A stretch of 64,000 nt of DNA from Cristatella mucedo (lineage: Eukaryota > Bryozoa > Phylactolaemata > Cristatellidae): contig WPIO01000113.1 of the NCBI GenBank assembly GCA_009760855.2, positions 260,001 to 324,000 on the forward strand, in the 5' to 3' direction. Below, in pieces: positions 1 to 58,000 of the stretch. The position numbers and the translations under genes were made by a program. Below the pieces are notes generated by a model. It was given only the letters and a program-made list of their open reading frames with translations. It was not told the DNA's origin and ran no database searches. The first letter of the stretch is position 1. Each line of letters begins with the position of its first letter.

Positions 1-186
1 CGACACCGCCTGCTCGTCCCTCAGCTCCGCCCGGTCGCGCAAGAGTGCGCCGGTCCGTAGCGGTGACGCAGCTGCGGGCGTTGGCGCATGCGCCTTCCGG
101 TCTGGAGGCGGAGCCAAAGCCGACGGCGCAGCTGGCAGGCTGGCTGAGTCGAAGTCGGTTCATTGCGCGGCCGCGACGCGCTCGCG
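1..186 (+). promoter_or_regulatory. CpG-rich 5' leader/promoter region of the SASH-like gene
   Basis: GC- and CpG-rich sequence directly upstream of the first ATG at 187. It probably holds 5' UTR and proximal promoter. No TATA box is evident. The window starts inside this region, so the transcription start cannot be placed. The sequence stays open for eight codons upstream of 187, but without an earlier ATG. Confidence 0.45.
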
Positions 187-23162
<22,976 letters not shown>

Positions 23163-23323
23163 ACGCGCCAAATTGTTGCTTATTTTAGGACGATAAATTA
23201 TGCTTGCTTAGGCGAACGCTTATCGCCACAAGGATCTGTGATACAAGGATGTTCTTTTCAAGTCGCTTGCTCGGTTCGGTGACGGTTACGGTGGTGCAAA
23301 AGCTTGTGAAAATTATTAATACG

Positions 23324-23329
23324 AATAAA
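23324..23329 (+). terminator. Candidate poly(A) signal of the SASH-like gene
   Basis: AATAAA 162 bp after the stop codon, the first canonical hexamer on the plus strand downstream of exon 9. Cleavage would be expected about 10-30 nt further on. Confidence 0.6.
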
Positions 23330-23358
23330 AAAATTCAGCCAGTTCTTTTGCGAGCTCG

Positions 23359-23364
23359 TTTATT
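23359..23364 (-). terminator. Candidate poly(A) signal of the transgelin gene
   Basis: TTTATT on the plus strand, i.e. AATAAA on the minus strand, about 393 bp after the transgelin stop codon. It lies only 30 bp from the opposing SASH-like signal. Confidence 0.55.
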
Positions 23365-23756
23365 TCAACAGCAGCAGCAGCAGTGCACGCAAGCACAGCA
23401 CTGCCCGCTGCATTGCCGCGCTGCTCGTAGCCAGCGGTCACGTCCCGATCTTGCGGCTTCGCCGAGCGAAACTTGCTTGCTCCAATCGGCTGCCGCCGGC
23501 AAACCGTGGACGTCTGGAGCTCATGCTGCCTCGGACGAACCCGGGTCCGTACGCAGGCTCGAGCGCAGGCAATGGCAGACGGGATTAATTCGCCACCCAT
23601 TTTTTCTCTCTATTTTTTGCATGCACATTCACTAGCCAAGCTTGGCGTCACGCGCTGCTGCTGCCCTATCGAGTAAGCTCTCGGCTGAGAGGAGCGTGCC
23701 AGCGCCTCGGTCGGCGAGGCGGCTGCGCCGCCGGGGCCGCTGGCCGCTCGCGGGCC

Positions 23757-49557
<25,801 letters not shown>

Positions 49558-49979
49558 TTCTCACGCTGGCAGTGGGTGCACGCTCGCTCGAAGACCTGTC
49601 GGAGAGAGGCAATGCGCTTGCGGCGTCGCCTGCGCAGGCGCAAGTCACCTGACCTTTGACTCGCCGCGTCACCGATAGGAGGACACGCCCAGCCGTGAGC
49701 GCGACGGGCGAGCCGACGCCTGGATGCCGGCGTGGTGACGCTGCGGCGGCAGCTCTCGACCCGCCCCGTGCCAATCCGGCCGAAAGAGTTGCTCGCTGCA
49801 GACGCGAGGCTGCGGCGACTGGAGAGCGCGCGCGTCGCTGACGCCGTCAGCTGAGGCGCTTACCCTAGCGACTACGGTCGCTCTCCTCCGAGCTAGTAGC
49901 GACGAGCAACGGTAGAGGAAAGAATATCTATGCTGCAATTGAAAGGGGGCTCAATGCCTAAAAAATTACGAAAGAAATA

Positions 49980-50115
49980 AAAAATGTAATTCATTTGCAT
50001 AGCGCCCCAAGAGAACTTAATCTCTATTCAGGCACTTCATATATGCCCGCGACCTCAGCCAGACCGAGGGCCGGGCCGAGCACCGCTACCGCTGGACCAA
50101 ACCAGCTCGGCGTCG
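49980..50115 (-). mobile_element. SINE-1 copy upstream of transgelin
   Basis: Minus strand: TTTGGTCCAGCGGTAGCGG (A box), a B-box-like region partly lost, GTGCCTGAATAGAGATTAAG and TTGGGGCGCTATGCAAATGA tail. About 420 bp upstream of the transgelin start codon. Confidence 0.7.
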
Positions 50116-50800
50116 AGCTGAGAGCTGCGGCGGCGGCGGCGGCGGCGGCTGCGGCTATGGTCTGCGCAGCGATTCAGGCGGCAACTGCCAAAAGCCTCTA
50201 GCCTCTAGCCTACTTCTTAAACCATCCTCAAATCCTTGGTACCGCCCTCACTCCGTGTCTTCCCCAAAACCAGGAACTCGTATCCGCCCGGCTGACGTCA
50301 CTACTCACCCAGCCTAGACGGCATTTAAAATGCAGCTAATAATCCACCAACTCCTCGCAGCATTCGCTCCTTCCGCGGGCGTGACGACGCGCGAGCTCCC
50401 GCTCCCGTAGGGGAAGGCGCGAGGGATTGGACGAAGGTAAACAGGAACGACACTGCCCGCCCGGTAGGGGGCCGTCGATAGAGGCGACTTTCCAAAAAAG
50501 ATGCCTCCAAAAAAATCGACGAAGCAGCTCCAATTGAATTCACCAACAAGACTTGTAGCGCGCTAAGCTGAGCCTAAAAGATAGTTCGGTGCGGCGATGT
50601 CGCTGCGGCTATAAAAAAGCAGTAAAAAGTAGCGGTCGACTGACTTAAATAGACGTACGTACCTGACTAGTGGCAGCGCTGAGCCTGCTGCAGGGCTCTC
50701 GAACCAGCGACATGGGCTGCGAAGTGTGAGCAGCGTACGCCGGTGCTAAGATTCCGAATTGAAGTAAAGTAATGAGTTTCTGACTCAGCTCAGCCACATT
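50116..50800. other. Intergenic sequence upstream of transgelin
   Basis: Contains a GGC run at about 50127-50150. The part at 50215-50330 resembles a broken LINE C-terminus (AAATCCTTGGTACCGCC, CTGACGTCACTACTC). No gene recognised. Confidence 0.35.
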
Positions 50801-50804
50801 TATA

Positions 50805-51065
50805 TAATAATAATAATAATAATAATGCACTTGATAAAGCGCCCTCAGAGAACTTAATCTCTCTCTCTAGGCGCTTTACATTTGCTGCAAAGGGAAATGC
50901 AATTGAATGGTAAGTAAATAGAATAGGCAAATAATTTCTTACGCGCTACGGTCAAATAGCAATCAGAATAACTTTAAAACAGGTCTTAGCCGTATCGTTT
51001 CCGGATACGACGTTCGCAAGAACTTCGGTTTTTGGAAGAATTCTGCAACGAACGCACGTTAGAGC
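50805..51065 (-). mobile_element. LINE-A deletion derivative (5' segment joined to 3' tail)
   Basis: Minus strand: 51065-50935 aligns with the 5' region of the LINE-A copy at about 55120-54967 (TAACGTGCG, AACCGAAGTTCTTGCGAAC, AAGACCTG). It passes directly into a LINE-A tail (TTGCAGCAAATGTAAAGCGCC; GAGGGCGCTTTATCAAGTGC; (ATT)n). All coding sequence between is missing. Confidence 0.6.
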
Positions 51066-51084
51066 GCTCTATGTCAGGAGGCGA

Positions 51085-51190
51085 GAACGATATTGAGACA
51101 GAAGAGCCTTAGCGGCCGCTTATCCTGCTTGCAGCGATTGACAAAGGATTGCCTGCTGCAGGGGTCGTATCTGAAACCTGGGTCGTCCAG
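51085..51190 (-). mobile_element. SINE-2 copy, diverged
   Basis: GAAGAGCCTTAGCGGCCGCT, GCAGCGATTGACAAAGGATT and GCCTGCTGCAGGGGTCG correspond to the SINE-2 body and hairpin; the head is lost. Confidence 0.5.
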
Positions 51191-51254
51191 TTTGAGCTGC
51201 GTATGCCTGGACTTGGACTCCTCCTAGTCCAGCCGGTGGTGAAATGCGTCGCTA

Positions 51255-51402
51255 TACTAGGGTTTACATTGTTTTTTCAAGCATGATTTTACTTACCATT
51301 CAATTGCATTTCACTTTACAGCAAATGTAAAGCGCCTAGAGAGAGATTAAGTTCTCTGAGGGCGCTTTATCAAGTGAATTATTATTATTATTATTATTAT
51401 TA
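51255..51402 (+). mobile_element. LINE-A 3' tail, plus strand
   Basis: Only the last 150 bp of LINE-A (GTTTTTCAAGCATGATTTTA; GTAAAGCGCCTAGAGAGAGA; GAGGGCGCTTTATCAAGTG; (ATT)7). Forms an inverted pair with 50805-50930. Confidence 0.8.
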
Positions 51403-52025
51403 CAGAGGAGCCGCCGGGGGCCCAGAGGTCAGACGCCCTCCGCCAGCAGCCGTCGTCGCTATCCGAATGGGACTGACCGGTTGCTGCATCGACTGCTTTC
51501 CGAGCTTGCTTGCTGGCAGCACGTCTACTTCGTTCCGGCTCTTTGACAGACGGGAACGCTCGTCCCGCTGGCGGGCAGCGAGGTCAAAGTGCAAAGACGT
51601 CGTGCACCGCTGGCGTCGCGACGATTCTCTCGCTAAATCTATGGGTGCTCGTCGTCGCAACTAGTCTCTTCGAAAAAGAATGGACGCCCACAGCGATGCT
51701 TGCTGCAGACGATTACGACATGCGTCATCCACGCCGGCGAATGCTCGGCCGATTACTAACCGTGTTCATTTATATCACCGCTATACTGCTTGGAAATGCC
51801 ACTTTCAACATATGGAAGTAGACTGTGAGAACGGCGATGGCACGTCTTGCAGCCACACGCCGTGCTCGGAATCTGTTACAGCGACTAAAAAGCAAGCGCA
51901 GCCGCAGCCAGTCAAAAGCTCCGGAGCGAAATCTTAATCTGCCGCCGCCATCGCTACTGCTATCGTAGCGAATGGTGCATGTGAAGCGTCATATCATCGC
52001 CCGATTGCTACCTACAGGTGTATGT
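51403..52025. other. CpG-rich segment with unassigned open frames
   Basis: GC/CpG-rich relative to its flanks, with overlapping plus-strand frames (51510-51821 and 51680-51937). The first contains a hydrophobic stretch (LLTVFIYITAILLGNATF). Not recognised; possibly the 5' part of a LINE or an exon of an unseen gene. Confidence 0.3.
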
Positions 52026-52029
52026 ATGT

Positions 52030-52318
52030 ATGCATGTATGTATCTCCATCTGTAACTTCACAAAGTCTCATAAAGACCATGTGGGTATTACGCAGGAGAG
52101 TTTTGTATAGCGCACTCACAGCCTAAGCGGCTTTCGGTACGCATTCGGTAGCCAACAGACTTCGTCTCACGCAACATAAGGAAAGTGGGAAGCATAGTAG
52201 AGTCAGGAGAGCAGTTGAGGTAGTGAGTAGCATAGAAGTAGCAGCTCAGGACCGCTGAAAAAGATGTGCCATAGTCGGCAGTAGGAGAGTAGTTGTCGTC
52301 GCGTAGATGTGCCAATAG
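52030..52318 (-). mobile_element. LINE-B 3' end
   Basis: Inverted LINE-B end matching 55337-55620 at more than 95 percent by eye (CACAAAGTC, GACCATGTGGGT, ACGCAGGAGAGTTTTGTATA, GTAGCATAGAAGTAGCAGC). The 3' tail is replaced by TGTATGTATGCATGTATG units. Confidence 0.8.
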
Positions 52319-53455
52319 CTCGATCGCTACTCGCAAGCTTTCTGTCTGAGCAGATTGCTCACCCTTCTGCCGTTGACATTACCTAAAACCTCACCCGCAT
52401 CCTTCGTTCGCTGTGTCTAGCGTTCTCGAGGGCTCTCGCACGTCTTTCTAGGTCTTTCTACCCTTCCGGTTTCGTTCGAACCGCGTACGGGCCGCTGGCG
52501 CTCCTGTCATTACGTATGAGACTGGACCTATCGATCGCCCTCTCCAGCCGTTTGTCTACTGAGACTCGCAACTCGCTCCAGCTTTCAGCGATTCCTTGCA
52601 TACTTATTTGTTAGTCTAACCTAATACTTCCTCTCTGGGGATCCTGGATGCTGCTCTGGCTGCTGCTGTACATTCTGGCCTGGCGCCAAGCCGGTGCGGT
52701 CTCCCGCAGGTGCAGATACAATCATCGGTCGCGTAGGCGCAACAGTATAAAAATAGACTGCAGATACATCTAAAGGCCAGCGATCGATGTTCTTTTTTAT
52801 AGGCGGTCCTTCGGTCTCTCGGTAGAGTGCGCCTTAGCTTATGCTCCGTCCTCCTACGAGTTTGTACAACGTCCTCAGCCTCCTCACTGGCTGCCGACAT
52901 CTTTAAACGATCTTTGAATATCTTGGATCGTAAATCTTCCTCCGCGAAACCGTCGGGATCGAACTATTTAGCGTTAATGATCTAACTACAAGGTTTATAA
53001 GATAGCATTGATATAAGTGTACCGGTACGAATTAGGATACGGTGGCGCCATAAAGCAGCATTTACACTGCCCTAACACATTTCCGTGCCCGTCTCTCTAA
53101 CCGGTGCAGAGGAATTTGGCCAAGATCAAAGAGCTAAATACTAGACGAAGTCGACATTATTAAAGTTGAGCTGTGTAAATGGAGCGCTTGAAGGACTACC
53201 AAAACCATAATAATAATTAAGAAAGGTCTCTTTTATGGCTCCTGAGCGGATCGATTCGCCATCGAGCCGCCAGAGCCTCGAGCGGCTGTTGCAAGAGACG
53301 CACATACCAAGAGATGACGATTTACCGTGAGACACAATTACCAAGAGAGACGGCAATTTATGACACCAGACCAACATGCAAAAGCTCAAGAGATCGCTTT
53401 CGGGGCTGTTGGTTAGTACGACCTTAGTTAGTGACGAGCAAGGATAGTATACAAC
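52319..53455. other. Intergenic sequence, no gene recognised
   Basis: Includes a CpG-rich part (52380-52560). The minus-strand frame 53617-53141 shows no domain. Some of this may be LINE 5' or 3' untranslated sequence. Confidence 0.35.
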
Positions 53456-53461
53456 AGACAG

Positions 53462-55300
53462 ATAATAATAATAATAACAATAAAGCATTCGATCAAGCGA
53501 TCTCAGAGAACTCAATCTCTTACTAAGCGCCTTACATTTGCTGCAAAGAAAGCACGATTGAATGGTTAGTGATAGCATACTCAAAAACATCAAGAATAAC
53601 ATGGTTAGGGCTGACATACACAGACAGGATCAGCCTCCGAGCATGGTTAGTGGCAGCATGCACAGTGTCAGCACGCCTAAGCACAATAAGGACGAATCAC
53701 AGGGACCCACTAAATGCTGTACTAAATAGGTGTGTTTTCAAGTTCTTTTTAAATGTGGTCAAGTCAGGAGATGTTCTGACGCAAGTTGGGAGGGATTTCC
53801 AGGCTTTGGGAGCATACGAACTAAATGCACGGGCTCCAAAGGATTTGGGGTTTGTACGAGGTATTGGTAAACTGTTGGATTTCGAAAAGCGGGTGGTACG
53901 ATGCTTGGCCCGGTGGGGGAATAGATCTGAGAGATAGGCTGGGGCCAAAGAATGAAGTGACCTAAAAGTGAGTGACAAAACCTTGAAGTCAATCCGTTGC
54001 TTGACTGGTAGCCAGTGCAGGTCAGACCTGCATGAGGTCAGATAATCAGAATTGTGTGATAATTGGCGATGATAGCTTGCAGTTGTAGGATAATTTGGTC
54101 GAATGGTGACCCTAGATGAGAGTAGGGCGATGCACACGAGCCACAAGAGATAAATAGTCAGTGAATTCACAAAGTCCGGTAGTGAAAATGTCAGATGAAT
54201 TATCAAAATGAGAGTTGAAATCACCCATAACGAGGAAGGATCGATTTCTTGCAAACAGAATCGAAATGAGATCATGAAAATCTGAGATAAAGGAGGACTT
54301 GGTACCTGGAGGACGATAGACTACTTCCACCATTGGCAGCTTATTGTCGGGTGAACTCAAAGCAATATTTTCAAAAGACTGCCTCGAGGGTACTGCGAAA
54401 CGCTTGAAATTAAATGGACGAGCGTATAATAATAGCGACTCCATCTCCAGTTTTGATTAATCTAGGGGTGTGAATGAAGGAGAAGCCTGCCGGTGTTGTT
54501 TCGTTAATAGTTTGGCAGTTTACCGATGCTTAGCCAAGTTTCGGTTAAGGCGAACAGGTCGAGGTCTTTTTCAGAAATAAGATCGCTTACTAATAACGGC
54601 TTATTGCTTATTGAACGAGGATTCCAATACGGAATACCAAACTAGGAATACCAAACAAGGAATACCAAACTAGGAATACCAAACGAGCGGGGACTCAGTT
54701 CATAGCTCCTGCCAGACGAGTGGGTTCACAGCTCCCGGACCCGGAGCGTCGGCTCCGAGGCGCTTTTCTTTTGTTAATGCATAATGCACAGATCCCAGAA
54801 CCAGCAGCTACATTTAGGAATGCATTTGAATGACGATAGCGAAGCAGTAATAGGTACGCACAATCATAACTAATAAGCAGGTTACTAGCCGCAGGCGCAT
54901 CTAAGGCCGCCGCCGGCGTGGCGGCACCAGCCCCAAGTGTTAAGTGCTTAAACGTCCCGTAGGCACGTAATTTCTTACGCACTACGTTCAAGCAACAGAC
55001 AGACGAGCTTCGAACAGATCTTAGCTGCATCGGTATCGGCATACGGTGCTCGCGAGAACTTTGGTTTTCGGATGAGAACTCAATGGTACGCGGATAAGGC
55101 AAAAAGTTAAGCACGCACGTTAAGCAGCTGATGAGTTCAACGAGGCGTGCTGTGGAGTGCTGACCGGTTATGACAAAAGCCAAAGATGAGTCGCCAATTT
55201 CCGGTACGAACGAACCGAAGGCTCGATCGCGACAAGATTTCAATTCCGTGCAATGTACGACCGGACCGGACTGGAGAAGAACTGAAGCTACCAATAACTG
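53462..55300 (-). mobile_element. LINE-A, internally deleted copy with endonuclease
   Basis: Minus strand, 5' to 3': a 5' region with a 199-codon open frame (55294-54695, unassigned); a 15-bp tandem repeat; an APE-type endonuclease (about 54640-54110: DLDLFALTETWLS, VVYRPPGTKSSFISDF, FLVMGDFNSHFD) with a frameshift near 54480; then, after only about 80 bp, the C-terminal DLHWLPVKQRIDFKVL region (54030-53697), 3' UTR and tail to 53462. The reverse-transcriptase catalytic core is absent, so this copy is non-autonomous. Confidence 0.8.
54634..54690. repeat. 15-bp tandem repeat in LINE-A 5' region
   Basis: About four copies of AGGAATACCAAACTA with small variation. Confidence 0.88.
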
Positions 55301-55336
55301 ACATATCTACCGCTAACCATTCGGCCGCTTCCAGCT

Positions 55337-55925
55337 TCAGCAAATGTAATGTATCTCCGTCAGTAGCTCCACAAAGTCATAAAGACCATGTGGGTGTTAC
55401 GCAGGAGAGTTTTGTATAGCGCACTCACAGCCTAAGCGGCTTTCGGTACGCATTCGGTAGCCAACAGACTTCGTCTCACGTAGCAAAGAGAAAGTGGGAA
55501 GCATAGCAGAGTCAGGAGAGCAGTTGAGGTAGTGAGTAGCATAGAAGTAGCAGCTCAGGACCGCTGAAAAAGATGTGCCATTGTCGGCAGCAGGAGAGTA
55601 GTTGTCGTTGCGTAAGAATTGTGGAAGCGAGTTCCACAGTCTAGGACCTGCAGAGCTAAAGCTTCTGTCGCCAACTGTCTTTAAGCGGAGGAATGGGACA
55701 GCTAATTTATTGTCCACACAGGACCTGAAGGCGCGAACAGGCTGAAACTGATGCAGCAGTTCAAGGGCCTAGAAAGATATTGTGTTCTCTGAGGACGAAA
55801 TATAAAAGGCATTGCTATTATTATTATTATTAATATTGAGCAGCGAAGCGGAGGGGTTTGGTGGGATGCAAGAGCAAGTGACTGACGCAAGCGAAAGAAG
55901 TGTCCTGTAGGCCAGACCGAGGACC
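55337..55925 (-). mobile_element. LINE-B 3' part, longest copy, interrupted by a LINE-A tail
   Basis: Minus strand: FRVLGLAYRTLLSLASV (interrupted at 55842-55752), GPVWTIN, LAVPFLRLKTVGDRSFSS and GPRLWNSLPQFLRNDNYSP, then 3' UTR to 55337 with a short ACATT-type end. This copy shows that LINE-B encodes a reverse-transcriptase C-terminus related to LINE-A. Confidence 0.75.
55752..55842 (+). mobile_element. LINE-A 3' tail nested in LINE-B
   Basis: GGGCCTAGAAAGATATTGTG, CTCTGAGGACGAAATATAAA and (ATT)n on the plus strand, splitting the minus-strand LINE-B open frame. Confidence 0.72.
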
Positions 55926-56124
55926 CTGAAGTCAGTTTAGTGCCTTATAAGAACCAAGTGAAACTCAAAGAGCTTTGATTTTACCTGGCAGCTACATCTC
56001 TGACAAAAGGTCAAATGACCCACTATGTCGTGCACCGATTGCACACGAGGGCAGTGATAACAAGGCATTGATGCGTCGAACAAAGCGTAGAGTTGAGTGT
56101 CATCTGTCTGTATGGCAGTGTCAT

Positions 56125-56868
56125 CTGTCGGCTTGTTTAAATAAGGACACCACATCTAAGTTGGTCCATGCATTTGTGACACCCCTTCTTGACTTCTGTA
56201 ACTCACTGCTTGCTGGCCTACCGGCATGTGCGATCAGGCGCTTACAGCCGGAGCAAAACTCTGCAGCTAGGCTTGTCTGTTGTGAGCGTCGCAGGCGCTA
56301 CATCACACCCCTTCTCGCCGACCTGCACTGGCTACCAGTCAAGCAACGGATCGACTTCAAGGTTTTGCCACTCACTTTTAGGTCCCTTCATTCTTTGGCT
56401 CCAGCCTATCTATCAGATCTATTCCCCCACCGGGCCAAGCATCGTACCACCCGCTTTTCGGAATCGAACTGTTTACCTCGTACAAACCTCAAATCCTTTG
56501 GAGCCCGTGCATTTAGTTCGTATGATCTCAAAGCCTGGAAATCCCTCCCAACTTGCGTTAGAACATCCCCTGACTTGACCACAATTAAAAAGAACTTGAA
56601 AACGCACCTATTTAGGACAGCATTTAGTGGGTCCCTGTGATTCGTCGTTTATGTGCTTATTTGTGCTGACACTGTGCATGCTGCCACTAACCACACTTGC
56701 ATGCTGACCCTGAGCATGTCACCCCTAACCACGTTATTTATGTTGTTTATCAAGCATGGTACCACCCACCGTTCGATCGTGTTTCCTTTGCAGCAAATGT
56801 AAAGCGCCTTGAGAGAGATTGAGTTCGCGGAGGGTGCTTTATCGAATGCATTATTATTATAATTATTA
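56125..56868 (+). mobile_element. LINE-A 3' part, open C-terminal frame
   Basis: Starts at ACLNKDTTSKLVHAFVTPLL and is open through DLHWLPVKQRIDFKVLPLTF to the TGA at 56638-56640. Full 3' UTR and (ATT)n tail. The open frame extends upstream to 55975, but that part shows no LINE motif. Confidence 0.85.
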
Positions 56869-57184
56869 TCTGTATGAGAGCCAAGATTTCGCCTGGCCAT
56901 GAAATCTGCCAGAAGGAGAGCATTGACCGCGAAAAGAAAAGGGGCCTAAGACCGAGCTCAGAGGTATCCCATGCTCAGTGCGGGAGCATAATGGCGGCAG
57001 GGGGGGGGCGGGGCGGGGCGGGCATTTGCCTCCCTACGATGCCTCCGCCCCCGACCGTTCCCTTGCGACAAAACGATGCACTAACTCTCCTCAATAAGCA
57101 ACCGCTAAGTTCATGTCAAATAAGCAATACAATTTTGCGCAATAATTTTTCATCGATCGTGGATCTAGTCCCACCTACTTAAAA

Positions 57185-57265
57185 ATTTTGCAGGTCATGC
57201 TCCCCTACGAAATTATTTTACAGGTTTTGCTCTCCCAGATGCAAATCCTGGCTCGGCCGCTGCCC
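57185..57265 (-). mobile_element. Repeat end related to 24556-24645
   Basis: Minus strand: CAGCGGCCGAGCCAGGATTT, GCATCTGGGAGAGCAAAACC and TCGTAGGGGAGCATGACC, a diverged second copy of the candidate hAT-type terminus. Confidence 0.45.
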
Positions 57266-58000
57266 ATATTTCAAGGCTCCCCGGATAAGCCACAGCCATT
57301 TACTCCTGAGGTAGGATCTAACCCAGTTTAGCGCTGTGCATAAAATGCGTGGGTGTGTTGAGAGGAGCGGCAGAAAGGTGGCTACTCGTCAAATGCTGTG
57401 GAGAGATCTAGGAAACCAATCAGGCAGGCCTTACGATGATGAGATTTTTTCCGAAGCTCATTGCAAATATGAAAGCAGACTAGTTTCTGTGTAATGGCAA
57501 GCGTTAGCTCCAAATTGGAACTTGCCAGCTTCTTCTGATGAGCTGACGCGACCGCTTAGTTGCCGGGCCGCCGCTAGTTCAAGCGGCATGCACGTCCAGT
57601 GATGGCAGAAGGAAGATCCGCGTGATGGAAGAAGGAAGGTTGAAGGACGAAAGGTTCCGAGCTTCTCACGGTAGGCGTTTCCGTGAGTGGCCTGGCTACA
57701 GCTATCCTACTTAAGGAGAATGTGGAGAAACGCCGTGCGTGCCAAGTCTATCAGGATATCCAGCCATCCTTCTAGTTTGTGAGATTTTAAGACGGTTCGA
57801 TATGTAAGACGCTGGTCGACGGTGAACTTTTTGGTTATTGATATTTGATTCGACTACTTGTCTATAAGATATGGACTTGGCATTAGCAAGAATGGATTGA
57901 TACAACCTACAGTAATCCTCAAATGTCAACCGGCAAACTGAGTCGGATATTTTTTGTGGTCTTTCCAACCCCACGTCAGGTGTTCCTATTGGCTTTCTGT
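57260..58000 (-). mobile_element. LINE reverse-transcriptase fragment, degraded
   Basis: Minus strand near 57500-57270: HYTETSLLSYL, then in another frame KACLIGFLDLSTAFDE and LNWVRSYLRS, the order seen in non-LTR reverse transcriptases (HSTETALL, LLDLSAAFD, WFRSYLSDR). The frame 57974-57711 just upstream may be the linker region. No 3' end present. Confidence 0.6.
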
